DNA of 64,000 bases from Pseudomonas sp. 7P_10.2_Bac1 (GCF_025465935.1 NZ_JANLNV010000085.1:62001-126000); one strand, 5' to 3'. Positions 34,070 through 43,265 are shown, counted from the stretch's first letter. Made by a program: numbers and translations. The notes: generated by a model not told the origin, from the letters alone.

Positions 34070-34963
34070 ATGGGCACGCAAATTTTAGCGGTGAGTGGCG
34101 TGCGGATGTTCCGCTATGCACTGGGCACGCTCTTGCTGTTGGCGGGTACGGCCCTGTTGGTGGCCAAGGGGCTGGTCTGGCTAGACCTTGAGCCAAGGTT
34201 GTTGCGGGCTTTGCAGGGCGGTGCGCTGTGTGCGCTGGGCACCGCCTTAGGGGCCGTGCCGGTATTGGTTATTCGCAAAATGCCAATCGCGGTCAGCGAT
34301 ACCTTGCTGGGCTTTGGTGCCGGCGTCATGTTGGCAGCGACGGCATTTTCGTTGATTGTGCCAGGCATTGCGGCGGCTCAAGACCTTGGGCTTTCGCAGT
34401 GGGGGGCCAGCGGCGTGGTCTGTGCGGGAATCTTGCTCGGCGCTTTTTTTCTATTTCTGGTCGACCTCAAGGTATCCGGGGCTGCCCCTGAAATGATCAT
34501 CAGCAAGCCCGGCGAGCCCGTGATTGCGCCGCGCATCTGGCTGTTCGTGATTGCCATCATTGCGCACAATATTCCGGAAGGGATGGCGGTCGGGGTGTCA
34601 GCGGGCGGCGGCATGCCAGACGCTGACAGCTTGGCGATGGGCATTGCTTTGCAGGATGTGCCGGAGGGTCTGGTGATTGCGCTGGTGCTGGCGGGCGCAG
34701 GTATGTCACGGGTCAAGGCGTTCTTGATTGGTGCGGCCTCCGGGCTGGTTGAGCCCGTGTTTGCGTTGCTCTGTGCCTGGCTGGTTAATTTGGCGGAGGT
34801 GCTACTGCCATTTGGGCTGGCGTTGGCGGCGGGTGCGATGTTGTTGGTGGTCACTCAAGAAGTGATTCCAGAATCGCGGCGCAACGGTCACGAAAAGCTG
34901 GCAAGCCTGGGTTTGTGCATCGGCTTTTGCCTGATGATGGTGATGGACACCGCACTGGGCTAA
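34070..34963 (+). CDS. ZIP-family divalent metal transporter
   Basis: This 297-residue inner-membrane protein has about eight hydrophobic segments. The ZIP metal site is visible in IAHNIPEGMAVGVSAGGG near residue 165 and ALQDVPEGLVIALVLAGAG near residue 193. It follows sodA by 27 bases on the same strand, so it may share the Fur-controlled transcript. Manganese or zinc import is the likely role; the context favours manganese, but the sequence alone does not decide. Confidence 0.9.
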   Translation: MGTQILAVSGVRMFRYALGTLLLLAGTALLVAKGLVWLDLEPRLLRALQGGALCALGTALGAVPVLVIRKMPIAVSDTLLGFGAGVMLAATAFSLIVPGIAAAQDLGLSQWGASGVVCAGILLGAFFLFLVDLKVSGAAPEMIISKPGEPVIAPRIWLFVIAIIAHNIPEGMAVGVSAGGGMPDADSLAMGIALQDVPEGLVIALVLAGAGMSRVKAFLIGAASGLVEPVFALLCAWLVNLAEVLLPFGLALAAGAMLLVVTQEVIPESRRNGHEKLASLGLCIGFCLMMVMDTALG

Positions 34964-34988
34964 CGCCCGCATTGATACCCATAAAAAC

Positions 34989-35056
34989 CTGTCGGAGCGA
35001 GCTTGCCAAGCGATCTTTTGATCTTGAAAGATCGCGAGGCAAGCTCGCTCCTGCAG
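34989..35056. repeat. REP-like palindrome, GCGATCTTTTGATC family, copy 3
   Basis: Arms CTGTCGGAGCGAGCTTGCC and GGCAAGCTCGCTCCTGCAG enclose GCGATCTTTTGATC and GAAAGATCGC. It lies between the convergent ends of the ZIP gene and ptsO. Confidence 0.85.
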
Positions 35057-35073
35057 TTACGCGGGGCTGCTTT

Positions 35074-35346
35074 TCACTCACCCTCATCGAAGTAGTTGTT
35101 GATGAGCTTGACCAGTGCGTCCATCGCTTCCTGTTCCTGCTCACCTTCGGTCTTTAAATGAATCTTTGTACCTTTACCGGCTGCGAGCATCATCATTGCC
35201 ATGATGCTCTTGCCGTCGACCATGGATTGCGGTGTGCGGCCCGCTCTTATCTGGCAAGGGAATTGCCCGGCAACACCGACGAATTTTGCTGATGCCCGAG
35301 CGTGCAAGCCCAGTTTGTTGATGATTTCGATTTCCAGAGCAGGCAT
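35074..35346 (-). CDS. ptsO: HPr-like phosphocarrier NPr
   Basis: This 90-residue protein carries phosphate in the nitrogen-related PTS. The phospho-acceptor His is in IINKLGLHARASAKFV near residue 15, and the regulatory Ser region is VDGKSIMAMMMLAA near residue 46. It is the last gene of rpoN-hpf-ptsN-rapZ-ptsO, 16 bases behind rapZ. It passes phosphate from PtsP to PtsN and so affects carbon/nitrogen balance and polyhydroxyalkanoate control. Confidence 0.95.
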   Translation of the reverse strand: MPALEIEIINKLGLHARASAKFVGVAGQFPCQIRAGRTPQSMVDGKSIMAMMMLAAGKGTKIHLKTEGEQEQEAMDALVKLINNYFDEGE

Positions 35347-35362
35347 CGCAGGGGTGGTCCTT

Positions 35363-36220
35363 TCAAGTCAGGTCGCGGTGGCGAACCTGGACGTTTTTAA
35401 GAGTTTCTTGCAGGCATTTGCCAAGGCGCTCGGTCAGGTACACCGAGCGGTGATGGCCGCCTGTGCAGCCAATAGCGATGGTGACATAGGCACGATTACT
35501 GGCGGCGAAGCGGGGTAGCCACTTAAGCAGGTAGCTGGAGATATCCTGGAACATCTCTTCAACATCCGGCTGTGAGGCGAGGTAATCAGCTACGGGTTGG
35601 TCAAGACCCGATTGCTCGCGCAGTTCGGGTTTCCAATACGGGTTGGGCAGGCAGCGCACGTCAAACACCAGATCGGCATCTACCGGCATTCCGCGCTTGA
35701 AGCCAAACGACTCAATCAAAAACGCAGTACCGGGCTCTGGCTTGTTCAGCAGGCGCAACTTGATCGTGTCGCGAAGCTGATACAGGTTCAGATTGGTGGT
35801 GTTAATCGTCAGGTCGGCGAGATCGGCAATCGGGCCGAGCAGGTGCGTTTCATCACGAATGGCTTCTGCCAGCGAACGACTTTCACTGCTCAGAGGGTGG
35901 CGACGACGGGTTTCCGAGAAGCGCTTGAGTAGGGTTTCTTCGTCGGCATCCAGATACAGAACATCGCACTGGATGTGGCGGCTGCGCACTTCTTCTAGCA
36001 ACTGCGGAAAGCGTGACAAGTGGCTCGGCAGGTTTCGCGCATCAATGGATACGGCGACCAGCGGTTGCGGTAATTCCGTGTGGATCAATGCACGTTCGGC
36101 CAGCTCAGGCAGCAGGCCGGCCGGCAGGTTGTCGATGCAATAAAAGCCGTTGTCTTCGAGTACCGCAAGGGCTGTGCTTTTTCCGGAGCCGGAGCGTCCG
36201 CTGACAATAACTAAGCGCAT
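35363..36220 (-). CDS. rapZ: RNase adapter protein RapZ
   Basis: This 285-residue nucleotide-binding protein has a Walker A motif (GRSGSGKSTALAVLE) at residue 8 and the C-terminal GCTGGHHRSVYL segment. In E. coli it targets the GlmZ small RNA to RNase E to control amino-sugar synthesis; the Pseudomonas role is less certain. It begins 2 bases after the ptsN stop in the rpoN cluster. Confidence 0.95.
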   Translation of the reverse strand: MRLVIVSGRSGSGKSTALAVLEDNGFYCIDNLPAGLLPELAERALIHTELPQPLVAVSIDARNLPSHLSRFPQLLEEVRSRHIQCDVLYLDADEETLLKRFSETRRRHPLSSESRSLAEAIRDETHLLGPIADLADLTINTTNLNLYQLRDTIKLRLLNKPEPGTAFLIESFGFKRGMPVDADLVFDVRCLPNPYWKPELREQSGLDQPVADYLASQPDVEEMFQDISSYLLKWLPRFAASNRAYVTIAIGCTGGHHRSVYLTERLGKCLQETLKNVQVRHRDLT

Positions 36221-36222
36221 GA

Positions 36223-36687
36223 TTAGTGACCGTTCTGTACGTCCAGAACAACCTGATACAACGCTTCGTTGCTGGTTGCGTTGCGCAATTTCTCACGCAC
36301 GTCTTTGCGATCGAGCATGCTGGCGATCTGCCGGAGCAGCTCCAGGTGCGCATCAGTAGCCTCTTGAGGCACCAGCAAAACGAACAAAAGGTCGACGGGT
36401 GCGCCATCGATGGCGTCGAAATCTATGGGAGCGTCCAAGTGCAGCAAGGCGCTGATGGGCGACTCGCAGCCAGCCAGACGGCAATGAGGTATGGCGATAC
36501 CGTTACCAAAACCGGTGGAGCCCAGTTTTTCGCGGGCGATCAACGCTTCAAACACTTTCTGCCCATCCAGCTCAGGCACTTCGCGGCTGATCAGGTTGGC
36601 AATCTGTTCGAGTGCACGCTTCTTACTGCCACCCGGCGCGTTCACCAGGGAACGGCCGGGGGTCAGGATATTTTCAAGTCGAATCAT
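36223..36687 (-). CDS. ptsN: PTS IIA-like nitrogen regulatory protein
   Basis: This 154-residue EIIA(Ntr) receives phosphate from NPr on the His in GIAIPHCRLAG near residue 68. It opens with MIRLENILTPGRSLVN, typical of the family. It regulates potassium transport, carbon catabolite responses and other targets through its phosphorylation state. It lies 12 bases behind hpf. Confidence 0.96.
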   Translation of the reverse strand: MIRLENILTPGRSLVNAPGGSKKRALEQIANLISREVPELDGQKVFEALIAREKLGSTGFGNGIAIPHCRLAGCESPISALLHLDAPIDFDAIDGAPVDLLFVLLVPQEATDAHLELLRQIASMLDRKDVREKLRNATSNEALYQVVLDVQNGH

Positions 36688-36699
36688 GGTGATGGAGTA

Positions 36700-37008
36700 T
36701 TAACGACCCGTTGCGCCCTGGAGCAGGCTTTGAGTCTTTTCCTTATGCTTTTTCAGTTGGCGATCAAGCTTCTCGTAGAGGCTGTCGATAGCGGCGTACA
36801 TGTCTTCATTGACCGCATTGCCGACAACTTCTCCGCCGGGAATATTGAGGGTGGCTTCGATTTTCTGCTGATGCTTTTCAACAGAGAGGATCACCTGCAC
36901 GTTGGTGATTTTGTCGTAGTGACGTTCCAGACGTGCGAGTTTGTCATTGATCGATTCACGCAGCGGTTGGGTGACTTCCAGATGTTGTCCACTGATGTTG
37001 ACTTGCAT
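36700..37008 (-). CDS. hpf: Ribosome hibernation-promoting factor, short form
   Basis: This 102-residue protein is the short HPF/YhbH form that binds the 30S decoding site during stationary phase. It begins MQVNISGQHLEVTQPLRESI and contains VNEDMYAAIDSLYEKLDRQLKKHK at the C-terminus, both typical. It is sometimes described as the sigma-54 modulation protein because it lies next to rpoN. The gap to rpoN is 75 bases. Confidence 0.96.
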   Translation of the reverse strand: MQVNISGQHLEVTQPLRESINDKLARLERHYDKITNVQVILSVEKHQQKIEATLNIPGGEVVGNAVNEDMYAAIDSLYEKLDRQLKKHKEKTQSLLQGATGR

Positions 37009-37083
37009 ACAGTTTCTCCTTCTGTTGCCATTGCATAAGGTGACAGGCCGAAGCGCCTGCCACTGAAACGCCGTGACCCGTTC

Positions 37084-38580
37084 TTACATCAACCGCTTAC
37101 GTTCGCTCGAAGGCGCAATCCCAAGGGATTCGCGGTACTTGGCGACAGTGCGACGGGCCACCTGAATGCCTTGTGCCTCCAGTAAACCAGCGATCTTGCT
37201 GTCACTCAACGGCTTTTTCTGATTTTCAGCTGCGACCAGTTTTTTGATGATCGCGCGGATCGCGGTGGACGAGCATTCACCGCCTTCCGAGGTGCTGACG
37301 TGGCTGGAGAAAAAGTACTTCAATTCATAAATACCGCGCGGGGTATGCATGAATTTTTGCGTGGTGACGCGTGAAATGGTTGATTCGTGCATGCCGACCG
37401 CTTCTGCAATGTCGTGCAGAACCAGCGGTTTCATCGCCTCGTCGCCATACTCCAGGAAACCACGTTGGTGCTCGACGATTTGCGTCGCCACTTTCATCAG
37501 TGTTTCATTGCGGCTCTGCAGGCTTTTGATGAACCAGCGGGCTTCCTGCAACTGGTTGCGCATGAAGGTGTTGTCGGCACTGGTGTCGGCACGGCGCACG
37601 AACCCGGCATATTGCGGGTTGACGCGCAGGCGCGGGACTGACTCCTGGTTGAGCTCGACCAGCCAGCGGTCGTTATCCTTGCGCACGATAACGTCAGGCA
37701 CGACGTACTCGGCTTCGCTGGACTCGATCTGCGAGCCCGGGCGCGGGTTCAGGCTTTGGACCAGCTCGATGACCTGGCGCAGCTCGTCTTCCTTGAGCTT
37801 CATGCGGCGCATCAGCTGGCTATAGTCGCGTGCACCGAGCAGGTCGATGTAATCGGTGACCAGACGTTTGGCTTCGTTTATCCACGGCGTCTTGGCGGGC
37901 AGTTGACGCAGTTGCAACAGCAAGCACTCGCCCAGGTTGCGCGCGCCAATACCGGCTGGCTCGAATTGCTGGATGCGGTGCAGGACGGCTTCAATCTCGT
38001 CGAGCTCGATGTCCAGTTCTGGATCGAATGCTTCCAGGATCTCCTCGAGTGTTTCGTCGAGATAGCCCTGATTGTTGATGCAGTCGATGAGTGTTACGGC
38101 GATCAGGCGATCCGTGTCAGACATTGGTGCCAGGTTCAATTGCCACAACAGGTGGCTTTGCAGGCTCTCGCCAGCAGAGGTGCGGGTGGTGAAGTCCCAC
38201 TCGTCATCATCGCTGCTGGGCAGGCTGCTGGCGCTGGTCTGGTAGATGTCTTCCCAGGCGGTGTCGACAGGCAGCTCGTTAGGAATGCGTTCGTTCCACT
38301 CGCCCTCATCCAGATTGTCCACGGTGGGCGCGGACTCCTGTTGAAAGGACGGCTCCTGAAGATCGCTGTTGGTTTTTTGCTCGATGTTATCGGCCAAGGG
38401 GTCCGAGTTGTCGAAGTCATCGCCATCTTCCTGGCGTTCGAGCATCGGGTTGGACTCCAGGGCCTCCTGGATTTCCTGCTGGAGGTCCAGGGTCGACAGT
38501 TGGAGCAGACGGATGGCTTGTTGCAGCTGAGGCGTCATCGTCAGCTGCTGGCCCATTCTCAAGACTAGCGATGGTTTCAT
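37084..38580 (-). CDS. rpoN: RNA polymerase sigma-54 factor
   Basis: This 498-residue sigma factor drives activator-dependent promoters for nitrogen assimilation, flagella and more. Region I is Gln/Leu-rich (LVLRMGQQLTMTPQLQQAIRLLQLS), region II is acidic, the helix-turn-helix lies near residue 390 (IAEAVGMHESTISRVTTQKF), and the RpoN box VARRTVAKYRE lies near residue 475. Length is normal. The 245-base space to lptB contains its promoter region and a partial repeat. Confidence 0.98.
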   Translation of the reverse strand: MKPSLVLRMGQQLTMTPQLQQAIRLLQLSTLDLQQEIQEALESNPMLERQEDGDDFDNSDPLADNIEQKTNSDLQEPSFQQESAPTVDNLDEGEWNERIPNELPVDTAWEDIYQTSASSLPSSDDDEWDFTTRTSAGESLQSHLLWQLNLAPMSDTDRLIAVTLIDCINNQGYLDETLEEILEAFDPELDIELDEIEAVLHRIQQFEPAGIGARNLGECLLLQLRQLPAKTPWINEAKRLVTDYIDLLGARDYSQLMRRMKLKEDELRQVIELVQSLNPRPGSQIESSEAEYVVPDVIVRKDNDRWLVELNQESVPRLRVNPQYAGFVRRADTSADNTFMRNQLQEARWFIKSLQSRNETLMKVATQIVEHQRGFLEYGDEAMKPLVLHDIAEAVGMHESTISRVTTQKFMHTPRGIYELKYFFSSHVSTSEGGECSSTAIRAIIKKLVAAENQKKPLSDSKIAGLLEAQGIQVARRTVAKYRESLGIAPSSERKRLM

Positions 38581-38750
38581 GGCAGGGGCTTAACACCTTA
38601 TTCGCCGGCGCGCATGGCGCCATCCACTACAGGGCGCGTGAGCGCCAAACATAAGCAAATTATATGCCTGAAAGCGGTGCGTTTGCCTAGAGCGCAATGG
38701 TAATAAAAACGTAGTTGTCTGGAACTGGACTTGTAACAGAGAGGGAAGAT

Positions 38751-38793
38751 TTGCCCTGCGATCTTTTTTAGCGAACAAAAGATCGCAAGGCAA
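38751..38793. repeat. Shortened REP-like palindrome, copy 6
   Basis: TTGCCCTGCGATCTTTT and AAAAGATCGCAAGGCAA form a hairpin, the core of the GCGATCTTTTGATC repeat family, but without the outer GTAGGAGCGAGC arms. It lies between lptB and rpoN, both on the minus strand, and could serve as the lptB terminator. Confidence 0.7.
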
Positions 38794-38825
38794 GCCTGCT
38801 TTGGTCGGACGCGCTGCAACGGGCG

Positions 38826-39551
38826 TTACAGGCGGAACTCGTGACCCAGGTACACTTCGCGTACCAGTTCATTGGCAAGAATCGTTTCAGCATCACCTTC
38901 AGCGATCAGTTGCCCGTCGTTAACGATGTAGGCTGTTTCGCAAATGTCGAGCGTTTCACGGACGTTGTGGTCGGTGATCAGCACGCCAATGCCCTTGGCC
39001 TTGAGGTGATGAATGATTTGCTTGATGTCGCCCACGGAGATGGGGTCGACGCCCGCAAAGGGTTCATCGAGCAGGATGAACTTCGGGTTGGTCGCCAGCG
39101 CCCGGGCAATTTCAACCCGGCGACGTTCACCGCCCGACAGGCTCATGCCGAGGCTGTCGCGGATATGGTTGATGTGGAATTCCTGCAGCAGGCCTTCCAG
39201 CTCCTTGCGGCGACCCGCCTTGTCGAGTTCCTTGCGCGTTTCAAGAATCGCCATGATGTTGTCGGCCACCGATAGCTTGCGGAAAATCGACGCTTCTTGT
39301 GGCAGGTAACCGATGCCCGCTCGCGCGCGGCCGTGCATAGGCTGGTGGCTGACGTCCAGGTCGTCGATCAGCACACGGCCCTGATCGGCTTGGACCAGAC
39401 CAACGATCATATAGAAACAGGTGGTTTTGCCCGCGCCGTTGGGGCCGAGCAAGCCGACGATCTGCCCGCTGTCGATCGACAGGCTCACATCGCGTACCAC
39501 TTGGCGACTCTTGTAGCTTTTAGCCAGATGCTGGGCTTTCAGGGTTGCCAT
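38826..39551 (-). CDS. lptB: LPS export ABC transporter ATP-binding protein
   Basis: This 241-residue ATPase powers extraction of LPS from the inner membrane by LptFG. Walker A is GLLGPNGAGKTTCFYMI near residue 35, the ABC signature is LSGGERRRVEIARAL near residue 138, and Walker B ends in FILLDEPFAGVDP. Its ATG overlaps the lptA stop. lptF and lptG are not in the window, which is normal for Pseudomonas. Confidence 0.98.
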   Translation of the reverse strand: MATLKAQHLAKSYKSRQVVRDVSLSIDSGQIVGLLGPNGAGKTTCFYMIVGLVQADQGRVLIDDLDVSHQPMHGRARAGIGYLPQEASIFRKLSVADNIMAILETRKELDKAGRRKELEGLLQEFHINHIRDSLGMSLSGGERRRVEIARALATNPKFILLDEPFAGVDPISVGDIKQIIHHLKAKGIGVLITDHNVRETLDICETAYIVNDGQLIAEGDAETILANELVREVYLGHEFRL

Positions 39552-40096
39552 TACTGGGCCTTCTGCTGGTCGGTTTTACTCTTTGGCTGGATCACCATGT
39601 CAATGCGTGGGCGAGGCGCAGTAACATTGGTGCCATTAGCCCGGCCAGCATTGGCGACCTGTTTCACGGTGTCGTAGACGATTTTCTCGCCTTCGGTCGT
39701 GTTGCCTTCATTGATGACTTTGGCCTTGTCGATCAGCACGATGCGGTTTTGCGGCGCATGGTATTGAATCGTTACGGCGTAGGCCTGGACCGGCTTGGGA
39801 TCGCCCAGTTTTTGTAGCTGTTCAAAATAGGCCAGGTTGCCAACTGAGGTCACCACGTCAATATCGCCCGATGCAGTGCGGGTAAGGGTGACGGTGTTGC
39901 CAGTAATTTTCATGGACCCCTGGGTGATGATCACATCGCCCTTGTAAGTCGCAACGCCTTGTTTGTCATCCAATTGGGCTTCGTCTGCCTGGATGCGGAT
40001 AGGCTGCTTGTTGTCATCCGGCAGAGCCCAGGCGCTCGCGCTTCCCAGTGCTGCGCCCAGGCTGAGCAATAAAGGGAGGGTTTTAACGAGACTCAT
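39551..40096 (-). CDS. lptA: LPS transport periplasmic protein LptA
   Basis: This 181-residue protein has a signal peptide (cleavage expected after SASAWA, near residue 24) and an OstA-like beta-jellyroll domain with QADEAQLDDKQGVATYKGDV and GSMKITGNTVTL. It polymerises into the bridge that carries LPS across the periplasm. It overlaps lptC by 14 bases and lptB by one. Confidence 0.95.
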   Translation of the reverse strand: MSLVKTLPLLLSLGAALGSASAWALPDDNKQPIRIQADEAQLDDKQGVATYKGDVIITQGSMKITGNTVTLTRTASGDIDVVTSVGNLAYFEQLQKLGDPKPVQAYAVTIQYHAPQNRIVLIDKAKVINEGNTTEGEKIVYDTVKQVANAGRANGTNVTAPRPRIDMVIQPKSKTDQQKAQ

Positions 40097-40655
40097 ACTG
40101 TCCTCTTACGTTGGACAGCAGGTCCATCCTGCCGTCTTTCAAATATGCTTTCATGCCCTTGCCAGTCGTCACACCACCGGCCCCGTCGATTCTAACGTCT
40201 CGGTCGGTCTGCGCATATTCCTTCTGCGGGAATACAGTCATACGAGTCGTAGTGATAATCGTAGTGCGGTTTTTGTCATCGGTACGCGCCACACGCACGG
40301 AGTCGATGAGTTCGACCTGCGTGCCGTCCGGGTTGACCTCACCGTGATCGCTCTGGACATGCCACGGGAAAGGCGTGCCGCGGAAAATCAGCATGTCGGG
40401 CTTGGTCAATAATGTGACTTCGGAAGCCTGCAAATGTTCGACCTTGTCTGATGTCAGCTCATATTGCAGTTTGCCGTCAGGCAGGAACTGCAAGCTGTGG
40501 GCATTGATTGCGTAATAGTCGATAGCGGTTTCGTCGACAGGCGCAGCGGGCGTGTCGAGAAAACGCTCTGGGCTGATATTCCAGTAGCCAACGGCCGCGA
40601 AAAGCGCGGCAATGACTGTGAATAACAGAATGTTGCGAATCTTTTTACTCAGCAT
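40083..40655 (-). CDS. lptC: LPS export membrane protein LptC
   Basis: This 190-residue bitopic protein has an N-terminal membrane helix (ILLFTVIAALFAAVGYW, residues about 9-25) and a periplasmic LptC jellyroll domain (YYAINAHSLQFLPDGKLQYELTSDKVEH). It hands LPS from LptBFG to LptA. It begins 8 bases after the kdsC stop in the kdsD-kdsC-lptC-lptA-lptB unit. Confidence 0.94.
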   Translation of the reverse strand: MLSKKIRNILLFTVIAALFAAVGYWNISPERFLDTPAAPVDETAIDYYAINAHSLQFLPDGKLQYELTSDKVEHLQASEVTLLTKPDMLIFRGTPFPWHVQSDHGEVNPDGTQVELIDSVRVARTDDKNRTTIITTTRMTVFPQKEYAQTDRDVRIDGAGGVTTGKGMKAYLKDGRMDLLSNVRGQYESR

Positions 40656-40663
40656 AAAACGCT

Positions 40664-41188
40664 CTATAGATAGGCGGCGAGGGCGGCATCCAGGCGCCCT
40701 TGAGCGCGCAGGATGAGCTCACAAAACTCGCGGGCGGCCCCTTCACCACCGCGTGCCTGGGTGGTGCCGTGGGCGTGCTCGCGAACAAAGCCGGCAGCGT
40801 TTGCAACCGCCATACCCAGACCAACCCGGCGTATCACCGGCAGGTCTGGCAGGTCATCGCCTAAATAGGCGACCTGCTCATAGCTTAGGCCGAGTTGGCC
40901 GAGAAGCTCGTCCAATACTACCAATTTATCTTCGCGCCCCTGATAAAGGTGCGGGATGCCCAGGTTTTGTGCGCGGCGCTCGACCACAGGTGTCTTGCGA
41001 CCACTGATAATGGCGGTTTGCACGCCGGCGGCCATGAGCATCTTGATGCCCTGGCCATCAAGGGTGTTGAAAGTCTTGAACTCACTGCCGTCTTCGAGGA
41101 AGTACAGACGACCGTCGGTCAAAACCCCGTCCACGTCAAAAACCGCGAGTTTGATGCCTTTGCCACGTTCAAGGAGATCGCTGGTCAT
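40664..41188 (-). CDS. kdsC: 3-deoxy-manno-octulosonate-8-phosphatase
   Basis: This 174-residue HAD phosphatase releases Kdo from Kdo-8-phosphate for lipid A-core synthesis. The nucleophile motif is LAVFDVDGVLTDGRLYF near residue 18, motif II is TAIISGRKTP and the C-terminal acidic pair is YLGDDLPDLPV. Its start overlaps the kdsD stop by one base. Confidence 0.96.
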   Translation of the reverse strand: MTSDLLERGKGIKLAVFDVDGVLTDGRLYFLEDGSEFKTFNTLDGQGIKMLMAAGVQTAIISGRKTPVVERRAQNLGIPHLYQGREDKLVVLDELLGQLGLSYEQVAYLGDDLPDLPVIRRVGLGMAVANAAGFVREHAHGTTQARGGEGAAREFCELILRAQGRLDAALAAYL

Positions 41189-42162
41189 TACATTACTCCT
41201 GCGCGCAGCAAGTCGTGCATGTTCAGGGCGCCCACCGGGTGGTCGTCCTGGTCGACCACCACCAGCGCGCCGATCTTGTGGTCTTCCATGATTTTCAGGG
41301 CTTCTGCCGCTAGCATGTCGGCCTTGGCAGTCTTGCCATGTGGTGTCATCACCGAGTCGATGGTGGCATTGCGGATGTCGATTTCGCGATCCAGCGTACG
41401 GCGCAAGTCACCGTCGGTGAAGATCCCGGCCAGGCGGCCGTCTTCTTCTACGATAACGGTCATGCCAAGCCCCTTGCGGGTCATTTCCATCAGGGCATCC
41501 TTGAGCAGGGTGCCACGCAGGACTTTGGGCAGTTCATCACCGGAGTGCATCACGTTGTCGATTTTCAGCAGCAGGCGACGACCCAGTGCGCCGCCTGGAT
41601 GCGAAAACGCAAAATCTTCTGCAGTAAAGCCGCGCGCTTCCAGCAGTGCCACCGCCAGCGCATCACCCATGACCAGCGCGGCCGTGGTGGAGGAGGTGGG
41701 TGCCAGGTTCAGCGGGCAGGCTTCATGGGCGACGTGCACGTTGAGATTCACCTCAGCGGCCTTTGCCAGCGTCGAGTTGGGGTTGCCGGTCACGCTGATC
41801 AGCTTGATCCCCAAACGCTTGATCAACGGCAGCAGGGTAACGATTTCAGCCGTTGTGCCAGAGTTGGACAGGGCGAGAATGATGTCGTCGCTGGTAATCA
41901 TCCCCATGTCGCCATGGCTGGCTTCGGCGGGATGAACAAAGAAGGCCGTGGTGCCGGTGCTGGCCAGGGTGGCGGCAATTTTATTGCCGACATGCCCGGA
42001 TTTGCCCATGCCGACCACGACAACCCGGCCTTTACTAGCCAGAATCATCTCGCAAGCGCGTACGAAATCCGCGTCAATATGGGCCAGCAAGCCTTCAACG
42101 GCTTCCAGCTCAAGACGGATGGTACGGTGGGCAGATTGAATCAGGTCGCTGGATTGGCTCAT
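41188..42162 (-). CDS. kdsD: Arabinose-5-phosphate isomerase
   Basis: This 324-residue enzyme converts ribulose-5-phosphate to arabinose-5-phosphate, the first committed step to Kdo. A SIS domain (VVVVGMGKSGHVGNKIAATL, LALSNSGTTAEIV) fills residues about 40-175, and two CBS domains follow (residues about 205-320). The ATG at 42162 (MSQSSDLIQSAHRTI) is the usual start; an upstream ATG at 42249 falls in the promoter region. It heads the kdsD-kdsC-lptCAB unit and diverges from mlaF. Confidence 0.96.
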   Translation of the reverse strand: MSQSSDLIQSAHRTIRLELEAVEGLLAHIDADFVRACEMILASKGRVVVVGMGKSGHVGNKIAATLASTGTTAFFVHPAEASHGDMGMITSDDIILALSNSGTTAEIVTLLPLIKRLGIKLISVTGNPNSTLAKAAEVNLNVHVAHEACPLNLAPTSSTTAALVMGDALAVALLEARGFTAEDFAFSHPGGALGRRLLLKIDNVMHSGDELPKVLRGTLLKDALMEMTRKGLGMTVIVEEDGRLAGIFTDGDLRRTLDREIDIRNATIDSVMTPHGKTAKADMLAAEALKIMEDHKIGALVVVDQDDHPVGALNMHDLLRAGVM

Positions 42163-42330
42163 GTTTGAAGTCGGGTAGCCTGAGAAAAGGCGACGATTAT
42201 AGCGGTTATGCACAATTCCCTCACGCTTGATCGTGATGCTTTGTTGCACCAGGTTACAAGTGAGTGTCAGGACTGCGGTTAATTTGGCATTAATTAGCTG
42301 TCTAGAACCTGAGCGGGCACTCCTTCGGTC

Positions 42331-42360
42331 TTGGGCGGTCTGTATTAGCAGTGCTATAGT
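42331..42360 (+). promoter_or_regulatory. Possible sigma-70 promoter for the mla operon
   Basis: TTGGGC at 42331-42336 and TATAGT at 42355-42360 are separated by 18 bases and lie about 95 bases before the mlaF start, within the 293-base divergent space between kdsD and mlaF. The rest of that space holds no gene I can support. Confidence 0.35.
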
Positions 42361-42455
42361 TCGCCGCCAGTTCGGCCCGCTCAGGGAGCGCGAGCTTCCT
42401 AATCAGAGGCTTGGTGTCCGGGTGAGAGGCAGAAGCTGCATCGCAAGGAGTTTAG

Positions 42456-43265
42456 ATGAGCGCCGATAACGCCTACGCGGTCGAGCTGAAGGGCCTTTCC
42501 TTCAAGCGCGGATCGCGCAGCATCTTCAATAATGTCGATATTCGAATTCCGCGTGGCAAGGTCACGGGAATCATGGGCCCGTCCGGCTGCGGCAAGACTA
42601 CCCTTTTACGATTGATGGGCATGCAACTGCGTCCCAGCAGTGGTGAAGTGTGGGTCAATGGCCAGAATCTTCCGTCCCTGTCGCGCAGCGATCTGTTCGA
42701 TGCGCGCAAGCAGATGGGCGTGCTGTTCCAGAGCGGTGCTTTGTTCACCGATCTGGATGTGTTCGAAAACGTAGCGTTTCCGCTGCGGGTTCACACCCAG
42801 TTGCCTGAGGACATGATCCGCGACATCGTGCTGCTCAAGTTGCAGGCGGTGGGGCTGCGTGGGGCAATCAACCTGATGCCCGATGAACTGTCGGGCGGCA
42901 TGAAGCGCCGTGTGGCCTTGGCCCGCGCGATTGCCATGGACCCGCAGATCCTGATGTATGACGAGCCTTTTGTGGGCCAGGACCCTATTGCAATGGGGGT
43001 TCTGGTGCGCCTGATCCGTCTGTTGAACGACGCGTTGGGCATCACCAGTATCGTGGTGTCCCACGACCTGGCTGAAACGGCGAGCATTTCCGACTATCTA
43101 TACGTCGTCGGTGATGGCCAGGTGCTGGGGCAGGGCACGCCTGAAGAACTGATGAATGCGGATAACCCGCGTATTCGTCAGTTCATGAACGGCGATCCGG
43201 ATGGCCCGGTTCCGTTCCATTTTCCGGCGTCGGACTACCGAACCGATCTTCTGGGGAAGCGTTGA
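42456..43265 (+). CDS. mlaF: Phospholipid ABC transporter ATP-binding protein MlaF
   Basis: This 269-residue ATPase energises the Mla complex that moves phospholipids between the outer and inner membranes (Ttg2A in P. putida naming). Walker A is GPSGCGKTTLLRLMG near residue 40, the signature is LSGGMKRRVALARA near residue 145, and Walker B is ILMYDEPFVGQDP. It is the first gene of mlaFEDCB, preceded by AAGGAG. Confidence 0.97.
   Translation: MSADNAYAVELKGLSFKRGSRSIFNNVDIRIPRGKVTGIMGPSGCGKTTLLRLMGMQLRPSSGEVWVNGQNLPSLSRSDLFDARKQMGVLFQSGALFTDLDVFENVAFPLRVHTQLPEDMIRDIVLLKLQAVGLRGAINLMPDELSGGMKRRVALARAIAMDPQILMYDEPFVGQDPIAMGVLVRLIRLLNDALGITSIVVSHDLAETASISDYLYVVGDGQVLGQGTPEELMNADNPRIRQFMNGDPDGPVPFHFPASDYRTDLLGKR

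Noticed and set aside
42163..42249. Extended kdsD start at 42249
   Set aside because: The extra residues are unlike KdsD relatives and the region is the divergent promoter space with mlaF.
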